NCBI GenBank assembly: GCA_003971905.1
Contig: RSEE01000103.1
Coordinates: forward strand, 2,501-66,500
DNA length: 64,000 nucleotides
Reading direction: 5' to 3'
From: Moniliella sp. 'wahieum'
Lineage: Eukaryota > Basidiomycota > Moniliellomycetes > Moniliellales > Moniliellaceae
The translations under genes were made by a program, and so were the position numbers. Below are positions 55,931 to 64,000 of this stretch, one piece after another (the first letter of the stretch is position 1; every line of letters starts with the position of its first letter). The notes under the pieces were generated by a model that saw nothing but the letters and a program-made list of their open reading frames with translations, was not told the origin of the DNA and searched no databases.

Positions 55931-57682
55931 GCTGATCTCGTATCATCGCATCTCTCTCTCTCTCTCTGCCCTGCCCTGCTCTGCTCTGCTCTCCTGGGCT
56001 CATCTCTCTTGTGTATACTTGCTCTTCCCTTCATCGTTCGCTATCCGTCGCTCACCTTTGTCTCTGTTCTCACGTCTCACGTTTCGTCCCCCCTACTCTT
56101 CCATTCTGTCCTGGCCCTGTCACGTGTGACTCAGCTGTCACTTGCACCCTACGCCGCATTCCGACTGAAAATTCAGCAAGCACAGGAAATAGGAATCCAA
56201 CGACATGCACTGGCAGGAAAAAGACAGGGAAAGACCCCCACCCCAGCCCTTACCATCTCACTAGGCCATGCACCGGTGCGGTCGACGGGACGTGCGGCGG
56301 CCTTGCCCTGCTCAGAGGGACCTCGTCCCCCGCCCTGGGGGCGGAGGAACGTAGGTCCCACACCCAAGCAAGAAATGAGATTCAAGATGGGCAGCATATG
56401 CGTTTGCCCGTATCCACTGCAGGAGCGAATGAAGCGGTGGGTCTCAAATGACCAGTGGCGCGTGGCGCGGGACGATCCGATGGCGACAGAATGCATGCCA
56501 GCGCGCCGGGCACGACCGTCGAGATTATTGGGCCCGGCTAGCGGACAGGGCAGGACGGGACAGGACGGGACAGGACGGGATAGCGTATACGAGCAGCAGG
56601 TAGAGGAGGCGCCAAACGTCAACCCAAGCTCCAGCCTAGGTGCAAGCACAAGCGCAAGCGTCAGCGCAAACGCCAGCACGCGGAGGGGGGTGACGCGCAG
56701 CACCCCATCCCATGCACTGTCACGGAACGATGCGGTACGCTCCGTCTCCCTTGGCCGCCCGGCACTGGCACTGGCTGTAGCTGTGGCGTTTCAAGGCGAG
56801 CGAGGGAGGGGACCGAAACCGATCGGCCCGAGGGGGAAGCAGAGTGGCTAGTAAGCAGGGGCTAGTCACTGTAACTACTAGTAGTCAAGTGACTAGTGAT
56901 TCGAGAGAGTCCCCCCCACACACACGGCGCGCGGTAGGCGGTATGCGGTAGACGGTACGCAGCACGCGGTAGGCGTTACGCCCATCCGACCGATCCTAGA
57001 TCCAAGAGCGTAGCCGCCGCGTCCTGGGTCTTCCGTTCGGCCTCCCTCGTGGGCGGGGTGGCGGAGGCGGAGACGGAGGCGGAGGCGGAAGCAGGGGCGG
57101 AGGGTGGACACCGAGCCGTCGTCATGTTGTGCGGCAGGCTCAATCGGTACCGACCAGGTACCGACCGAGGGGTACTGACTCAGCGCGCGGGTTACCATGC
57201 CCAATCGGGGCGGCCGTTGGGCAGTAGGTCCCGGTGCTGGTTCAGCTTCAGGGGTAGGGGTAGGTTCAAGTTCAGGGGCATGGGCATGGGCAGGGTGAGG
57301 GTCAAGTTGGCGTGGCACAGGGGGCGCGGCGGGCCGAGACGGGGTACGAGTAAGATGCGGCAACGTGGTCCTACCCGGGGCCAAGCGTACCAGGCGCCGG
57401 CGTGGGGATCGGGGTGGGAGGCTAAGGTCTGTGCACGGGGCGAAGCGTGGTGCACCGATGCTGGGACGGAGGAGCACGTGCGCGTGTCCACGGTTGGGTG
57501 CGCGTGGAGTAGCAGCCCGTTGGGTGCGCCACCCCGACCCCGCCACTGAGCCAGGGAGGTGCAGGGCAGCCAACGGTCCGCCGGAAGCAGGAGGGCCGCG
57601 TGCCGTGGACCGGGTACGAGCAAACGGCCCAGCGGCCAAGGTCAAGGTCAAGGAGCTCCTAAGGCCCGTCCACGTGTCTGTC
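55931..57682. other. 1.75 kb without a recognisable gene
   Basis: TC- and CTCTG-repeats (55950-55995) follow the GH5 stop. The GGACAGGACG tandem and a palindromic GTCACGTGTGAC (56119-56130) lie here. Open frames in this region have no recognisable features. Confidence 0.5.
56547..56582. repeat. GGACAGGACG tandem repeat
   Basis: Three and a half copies of a ten-base unit. Confidence 0.88.
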
Positions 57683-59124
57683 CTACCGCGTGTTCGACCG
57701 TTTGATCCGGGGAGGGGACCGCGCACGCTTCCCATGGTAGCGCGAGTTAGTTGGTAAGCGGACGGGATGGGCATGCGCCGGGGGCGGGGAAGAAGGAGAG
57801 GAAGGCGCTTGTCGTAAGTTGGAGTTGGGCGCGACTCTGCGGCGCATGACACTGGCCAAGTCCAAGTTGCCCGTTGGGCGGGGCATACGATGCGTGTGCA
57901 CCCCTGCCCCAGCCTCCTCCTTCGTTCCCGCAGTTGGCTCGGGCACGCACACGGACACGGATACAGGTCCAGTCATAGCTCCAGCCATAGCTCCAGCCCT
58001 AGGTATGGGCACAAGCACACGATCCGACCTTGAATCCGGTTCCGACTGCGACTCGGAATCCGAATCGAATTCGAATTCAGGCTGGTCAGCCTCATCGCCG
58101 AGTCGGGCGCGGCGGCAGACCGCACAATGAAGCGGTGGGTCCCGGGGGTGGTGAATCGTGGTGGGAAGCGCGACGCGGCAGCCCAGCCTGGACAGAGGGA
58201 CCTCCGAATCGCTGTCCGAGAGCGAGAGCGAGACTGAGACCGAGACCGAATCCAATTTCCAGTCTTGGTCCAACGGTGGGAGCGGGGGCGAGCGGCAGAG
58301 CCGCTTGGCCCGGCCCGAGGACACCAGAGATGGACGCGCGGAACGTTTGACACGTAGGTTGCTCGGCGCAACTGGGGTGGAGTAGGACGTGGACGTGGAG
58401 AAGGACGTGGACGTGGATGTGGATGTGGATGCGGACGTGAACTTGGACTTGGGGTGCGGCACGCGTAGCTTGTTCCTCCGTGGGCCTACTGCCCGGGCGG
58501 AGGAGGCAGAGTAAAACTCGTCCAGACGGTGGCACGTTTGGCGTGCCATGGCACGATCCAAGGTGCCTGCCACCGCGGCTGTTGGGGGCGGTGTGGGCGA
58601 GCGAGCGAGAGTAGGAGTGGGAGTGGAGGTGGATATGCGTCTGGGGGGTCTGGAGTGTGGACGTGCTGGTGGGCGCGCGGGCCGAGCGGCGGGGGCGGAC
58701 GGGCTGGGGCGGCAGGAAGGAAGGTGCGGCGGGGTTGGGGATGAGAGCTTGGCCTGTCGTGCCTGGCCGGGGGGGCGGGCGCGACGAGGCGCCTGAGGGC
58801 GTTGAGGACGACAGTGCGCAGGGCGGCACACGCATCCATCCGTGTGGGCTGGGCGCAGGCGGGAGAGGAGGGGGGAGGGGGGGCTGGAGCGCATGTGCGC
58901 CAACAGGTGCGCGGGGTCGGGGCTGACCGGCGGGACGGGGGGCGCGGGGGGTGCCAAGAGGGCGTCGAGGTGGGGAAAGGCGCAGAGAGCTTGAGCCTCG
59001 GTGGTGGGCAGCGGGAGGGGAGCGGGCGGAGGCGTGCGGCGGAGGCGGCGCTGGTGTCGGTGTCGGTGGCCGCATCGGTGAGGCTGGGCACGGAGAGGCT
59101 GGTGTTGGGGGTGGGGGTGGCCAT
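57683..59124 (-). CDS. Unrecognised serine/aspartate-rich protein
   Basis: Not recognised. The ATG at 59124 reads MATPTPNTSLSVPSLTDAAT, continuing into a proline-rich part. A more conserved-looking piece (ALCAFPHLDALLA in one frame, DACAALRTVVLNALRRLVAP in another) lies at 58790-59000. Near 58550 comes MARQTCHRLDEFYSASSARA, a plausible short motif. After that the chain is low complexity: alternating ST and SV runs from TCCACG repeats (58385-58440), SDSDSE (58210-58230) and a second DSDSES stretch (58040-58070), and PLHCAVCRRARLGDEA (58085-58130). It ends with a basic tail (RARSPPRIKRSNTR, stop at 57683). The CX2C alone does not identify a fold. It is probably a disordered nuclear protein, but this is an inference from composition. 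Confidence 0.5.
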
Positions 59125-59476
59125 GGGGGGGGAGGGGGTGGTGGTGGTGGAGGGGATGGTGGTGGTGGGGGGGGGGGGGGGGAGGGGCCACGAGGTACAG
59201 GAGACTCAAGTGTGCTTTGGTGTTCGTTCGCCCATCAAAGCCGCGACGCGCCACTCCGCACGTGCCACCGGTCACCCGCGTCCCCAACCCCATCCCTCCC
59301 CTTCTTCCGCCCCGCCGTTCCGCCCGCTGCCCTCTGGCGCCTATGGACAGCCCCAGCACATGCGAAGCACCCTCTCTCCACGCCGCACGCAGCGATCATG
59401 TCCCTCGAGCATAGTATAGCAGAATAGTATAGCATCCTCCACCACCGTGCCCAGGCGGCGTCCGCGCGTCGCACCC
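59125..59476. other. Spacer with G-run
   Basis: About 350 bases holding the promoter of the minus-strand gene to the left and the 3' flank of DIC1. Includes a GGT/G-run at 59127-59185. Confidence 0.5.
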
Positions 59477-60519
59477 TCATGCCGAGACGGTCGTTTGCGG
59501 CATCGTGTTTTGGACCGCCGCCTGGATCCGCCGCGAGCGGTTCCAGTCCACGGCCAGCTTGAATTGCTCAAAGAACATCCAGATCAGGATCGTGTTGGGC
59601 GTGAGACGGATCCAGGAGGGCACGTAGCCGCGGAACAGGAACTTGACCCCATCGGCGCGCAAGTTGGTCTTGAGCGTCTGCAGCCCCACCGACGCCGTCG
59701 GCGCGTTCATCAGCGTTGCCTTCACCACGTCTGCCGGGCTGGTCACTGTCGTTGCCACCGTGCCGGCCAGAAAGGAGGCGGTAAATGCAACACGGTGCCC
59801 TCGCTAAAGTAGCCCGTGCCAAGCAACGACGACTTGAACATGTCGTACGTTGCTAGCTGCGTCGCGTTCATCAGTACCGCCCGCACCAGGTTGGGCGCCA
59901 ACCCCCGGAACAGCGATCCCACCCCTTCCTCCCGTGCCATCCGCACCACGCCCGTCACTGCATCGTGGTAGTTGAACCGCTTCTCCACTGGCTTGTTCAG
60001 ATCGGACGTCATGCGCACCACATAATGTCTGTGCGCCGCGCACGCATCGCATCAGGCAGTCAGCTCAGGCCGATCGAAACGCACAACGCAAAGACATGTA
60101 TGCCAAAAGATGGAACGGCACGTACCAGCTGGGTTGCCCGCCACCCCACCAATCACACCGGCGCCCATTGCCGATAGGGCCAGCGCGGTGTTGGAGATGG
60201 ATCCATCGGGCGAACGGCGGGCCAAGACGTTTTTAAAGTGGTCGTAGGCGGCGAAGCGGGCGAGGGAGTAGGTCATCTGGCGCAAGACCGAGGCGGACAA
60301 GCCTTGGTACACACCAGCAATGCCATCTTGGCGTGCGGTGGTGACCAAGACAGAGGCCATGGACTTGCGCGCACCCGTCTGGGTTTGCATTCGGTTCTTG
60401 ACCGCATCGAGCGGGTGGGTGAAGACGACGGCGCAGGTGGCCGCCACGCCGCCGAGGTAGAAGGGATAGGGAGGGCCGGGGGGAGTCAGGCCCTTGGTCT
60501 GCTGGGCAATGGTCGACAT
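59477..60519 (-). CDS. DIC1: Mitochondrial dicarboxylate carrier
   Basis: A six-helix inner-membrane carrier exchanging malate or succinate for phosphate. The start at 60519 reads MSTIAQQTKGLTPPGPPYPF. The first carrier repeat has FTHPLDAVKNRMQTQTG (PX[D/E]XX[K/R] signature). The second has GGVAGNPA before an intron of about 96 bases (donor GTACGT at about 60127, acceptor CACAG at about 60032) and VRMTSDLNKPVEKRFNYHDA after it. The third has TVTSPADVVKATLMNAP. NPADVVVVRMTSDLNKP-type wording in the second repeat is typical of DIC1. Further conserved pieces are EGVGSLFRGLAPNLVRAVLM and RLTPNTILIWMFFEQFKLAV near the end, stop at 59477. Frame changes lie at about 60025 (just after the acceptor) and 59785. 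The whole carrier of about 310 residues is present. Confidence 0.95.
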
Positions 60520-62102
60520 GATGGGGAGCGGGGGGGGGGGGCAGGCGGGAGGACCGGGCAGGGCAAGGCAGGGACAAAGCGCGTCGAACGTCGACAGGAG
60601 CGGTGCGCGGTGCGGGAGAATTTTTTGCCTGGGGCGCTGCTCGGAGAGTTGAGACCTCGCACGGCCAACGCCAACGTGAACTCCGAGAAAAGCGATGGCC
60701 CGTGCAGTGGCCCCGTGCGGCGAACGCACCTGCTTGGGTAAGCAGCCGTCATCACCATCGAATCCGTCGGTAATCAATTAATCACCACTGCCCTTGGACG
60801 GATGGACACGAGCACGAGCCCAGGACAGGCCACGGTCACCGCCGAGCACACCCGCCCACACCGCTCCTGCGCACCAATCGCTCTCATCACCTCCTATCTC
60901 ATGGTGCACGGCGTCAAGTTTGCTTCGCCCTGTCTTCGTCTCCCCTGTCCTCTCCAGCGCATACACTGCCCTCCCAAAACCATCCCGTTTGTCATCCGTG
61001 TCGGTGATTAATTCCTTGGTCGTTGCAGGACATAGATACCGCCGGCTCGGGACCTCCGCGACACAAGAACTTGATACCACCTCTCTTGGAGCGAATGCAG
61101 CGGTAGGGACGCGTCCTAATGATCCACACTCTGTCACGTTCGGAAGGAGATTGATATGCAGGAGAGCAGACCACTGGTAGCGCGGCAAGGTGTTGTTCCT
61201 AGAACCCTGAGTACCTCAGAAGAAAGGGGGCTATGAAGCAACAGGATTAACAGGATTGCAGTCATGAAAAAGGAGACTGTTGATTGAATATTGAGAGGTG
61301 CGTCCCCCATGGCTAACTGCCAGAATCCTAACAAGCAGGGGGTCTGTTTTCAACACAAGGGGCTAGCTAGTACCGCAGGTGTGTGCGGGGGCGGATGCTA
61401 CAAAAGCCATGGGCGGCAGAAAGGCCGGGTGATGACCCGCGTCAGGCGTCAGGGGGTGGGTCAGCGCTCAGCCTGAGCTACGCACTGACAGTGCGAGGCG
61501 CCTGGCGCGTGCAGAGCCCTGGCCGCGGTGATGGATGAGACGGATGAGCGGAAGAGGGCAGGGGGCAGAATATGGAAGGGCCAACAGGACCTCGGTTCGT
61601 GCAAAACGGCAAGCGGATGATCATCAGGCGAGATGGGCGGCGGGTGGCGCGACAGACCGGCAGATGGGTCGAGTGGGGCGTGTGTTTGGCGGGCACAGGC
61701 AGAGGCAGTCTGGCTAACAACACGCGTGGGAGGACGAAAAAACCCCAGCCGGCCGAGAACAGGATTTGAGTTTGGGGTGCGCAGCCGGTTCTGGCCGATG
61801 CGGTGGGGGCGGCGGGGTGCGGCGGGCGCGGCGGGCGGCCGGCCAGGGCCGGGATGGGCGCGGGGGCAGTGTTGGGCGGCGGCGGCGGCGCGTGAGGTGG
61901 GTGTCTGATTTTGGCGGGATTTCGGCGGGGATTGGGTGGGAATTGGGTGGGAATTGGGTGGGAATTGGCCGATTGAGTGCGTGTGCGGTGTTCCCAGGCC
62001 TTCGCCAGAGTCGGGGCGGCAGACGCAAACCCCACTCCTGGCCCGAGCGCGGCGGCCTCCGCCTCGACCCGGCCAACCACCGTCGCTGCTGCTCCCACCG
62101 CC
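60520..62102. other. 1.6 kb spacer between divergent genes
   Basis: Contains the DIC1 promoter on the left and the leader of the next gene on the right. GGGAATTGGGT repeats about four times at 61928-61968. No gene is recognised, though short open frames exist on both strands. Confidence 0.5.
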
Positions 62103-64000
62103 ATGTCCGCCGCCGCCGCCCCCGCCGCCAGCCCCCCCACCCCCCCCCCCACCCCCCCTCCCCCCGGCGATGCGGTCGGTGCGCTGCGAGCACGCCTCCA
62201 CGCCCTCGACGCCGCCCTTGCCCACGTCGCCCACCTCGCCACCGCCCTGGCCGACCCCCCACAGCCGGCGCCGCTCCCAGCGTGCGCCCCCCCCCCTCCC
62301 CCCGCCTCCTCCTCTGCCGCCCCCCGCCGCCTATGTCCGCCCACCCTCGCCCCCGACGGCCCCGTCGGCCTGCCCCTCTCCGCCTTCCCCGGCCAGAAGC
62401 CGCATCCGAGGGACAATCCGGCCGGCACCCGCCGCTCTTCCCTTCCTATGCTGCTGCCCGTGCTGCGCTGGCCAAGCAAACTGCTGCGCTCACTGCCGAG
62501 CGCGAGCACGTGCGCCAACTGGTCATCGAACACGCCTCCGCCGCGCTGCTCTCGGCGCTAGGTCTGGCTGCTGGGCCACAGCAGGACGGCGAGCCCCTGC
62601 TGGACCTCGATTTGGACCGCAAAACCGAGGATGGCCGCCGTTTGTCGACCCGGTAGAGCGCCTGCCCGAGGAGGAGGAGGATAAACAGCCGGTGCCGGTG
62701 CCGATCGGACGACAAGCTTCCCCTTTCTGCCTGGTCCCATCTCCAGGGCGGCGCGGCGACGATCGCACCCTTTACGCCGCAACGGGTGGATGCCGAGGAG
62801 CGGCGCAAGTGGATTGACCAGATGTTTGCCCAAGCCGGGCTCGACGAGGACGATACGTCTTCCCCCCCACACATCCGAGACGGATGTGGCAACGTCACCA
62901 GACATCTGTGCCTGCTGCTTCGACGTCTACTTCTGCTCCTGCTTCTGCTTCTGTCTGTCCCTGCATCTGCCTCTACTTCTGCTTCTGCTTCTGCTCCTGC
63001 CACCCCCCCCGTACCGACCTCTTGTCTCGCCGAGCTGCGGCCGCTGCCTCATAGCGCCGATTTGCCGCCGCCGCAAAACCTGCGCTCAGCGACACTTGTC
63101 CTACACGCCGTGTCCCAGTGGAGCCGGAACGCCAATGGGTCTGTCGCCGACACGGGGCGAGAGCATCCTCGATGGCCACTTGCCTGGTCATGCGGTCCAC
63201 CCGCACCTTCCCTATTCGCTCTCGGACCACGATGGTGTTAGTTGGCAGCCTCCGCCCAAGGCATTTGGCGCCTCGGGGTTTAAACGGGGCTTTTTGAATC
63301 TCAATCCCCACTCGGACGGGGCCAAGCATTCGTCAGATGCCGTACCGGGTCCCTCGGTCTGGGCGCGCGAGGTAGAGTCCATCCCGCACCACCATACCGA
63401 CGATACGTTGGCTTCGCAGGACGACGCTTCCCACCTCGCGCACGGGAAGGATGCCCCTCGCCCCGCCCTTGGACCAGGCGGGCGACCAGGCAGAGCGCGG
63501 CAGGTCCCCCTCCCGTCCCCCCTTCCTCTGCGGGCACAAAGCATGTGCGCATCGTCTCCCCCTCGCCTAGTCAGCGATGGCGTTCGCATGTGTGGGAGGA
63601 TCACAAGGCAGCATTGGATCTGAGCAAGCCGCTGCGTAACCTCAAGGTCTCCCTACCGTCCGAGGAAGATCTACAAAGGGCAGAGAACATGCAAGTGGTC
63701 TTGGCTCGACCCAATTCACAACCTCCCCCTCCTCCCTCGACCTCGCACGAAGAAGGAGAGCTGGCACCATCTGCCCCCCTCCGCCTACTAGGATGGCCAA
63801 GACGAGCCGGATGAAAATGGACAGACGAGGCGGCGAAGATCATTGCGCTGTTTGGGTGCTGAGCAAATCGCTTCCCAAGCGGCCGGCGTGGCGGTACCAG
63901 GCACCAGTGCGGCGGCTGCGCCTCTGTCCGATGGAGCTGGCGGCGTGGCGCTACCGCGTCGGCCGGCGGCCGAACCAACGGTATCCCCTGCGCCCTCGGC
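62103..64000 (+). CDS. Possible URI/Bud27-like prefoldin protein, open at the window end
   Basis: The ATG at 62103 gives MSAAAAPAASPPTPP, then a coiled stretch GALRARLHALDAALAHVAHL. The second half of a prefoldin-like hairpin may lie at 62430-62560 (YAAARAALAKQTAALTAERE, then HVRQLVIEHASAALLSALGL). URI-type prefoldins help RNA polymerase assembly. Next follow VDAEERRKWIDQMFAQAGLD (62785-62845), a CTTCTG-repeat region (62925-63000), FGASGFKRGFLNLNPHSDGA (63270-63330) and ALDLSKPLRNLKVSLPSEED (63612-63670). The middle and end are disordered, as in URI/Bud27. Frame changes are frequent. The assignment rests on overall layout and a vague similarity, so other coiled-coil proteins are possible. The gene continues beyond 64000. 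Confidence 0.35.

Noticed and set aside
1..64000. CRISPR array or bacterial contamination
   Set aside because: No spaced identical repeats are present; introns in several genes, intron-bearing tRNAs and ITS spacers show a eukaryotic nuclear contig.
1..64000. Telomere repeats at the window start
   Set aside because: No TTAGGG-like arrays were seen, although a partial rDNA unit can lie near a chromosome end.

Overview
The window is nuclear DNA of a GC-rich fungus, most likely a basidiomycete. A 18S-ITS1-5.8S-ITS2-28S rDNA stretch opens the window; its 5.8S wording resembles Ustilaginomycotina as I remember those sequences. The protein genes are eukaryotic (TEL2, ubiquilin, PEX19, PRP38, ERV2, mitochondrial carrier) and carry short GT-AG introns with CTGAC-type branch sites. 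Three tRNA genes have introns. I cannot name the species.

Layout. 1-2736: the end of 18S, ITS1, 5.8S, ITS2 and a 28S gene that stops abruptly. 3163-3291: a decayed 5S rRNA copy, then about 2 kb without recognisable genes. 5.35-9.9 kb: the two halves of a 5-oxoprolinase/hydantoinase as separate, divergently transcribed genes. 10.1-13.4 kb: TEL2, then tRNA-Thr. 15.3-22.5 kb: ubiquilin DSK2, tRNA-Glu, a large low-complexity protein and PEX19. 23.4-25.2 kb: an unrecognised proline/serine-rich gene. 25.8-36.8 kb: a visibly less GC-rich, gene-poor region with an intron-rich oligopeptide transporter (OPT family) and an intron-rich F-box gene. 37-43.6 kb: PRP38, a large protein with a C-terminal Cys motif, and NAD(P)HX epimerase. 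44.4 kb: tRNA-Ser. 46.7-48.3 kb: ERV2-type sulfhydryl oxidase followed by a small cluster of hairpins, tandem repeats and a possible LINE fragment. 49.5-55.9 kb: an unknown gene, endonuclease V and a family-5 glycosidase of the endoglycoceramidase-related type. 57.7-60.5 kb: an unknown gene and a mitochondrial dicarboxylate carrier. From 62.1 kb to the window end: an open gene that may be a URI/Bud27-like prefoldin.

The genes are mostly unrelated housekeeping functions; the only clear functional pair is the split oxoprolinase. Nearly every conserved protein switches reading frame several times at short runs of G or C without splice sites. I read this as uncorrected long-read assembly errors, so gene spans are given as the full extent of homologous coding sequence and single open frames are not reliable. 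No clearly undescribed system was found. The most interesting items are the divergent split oxoprolinase, the truncated and decayed rDNA with its 5S remnant, a pair of diverged direct repeats flanking the OPT gene, a double-hairpin element, and short palindromic motifs that recur between genes.
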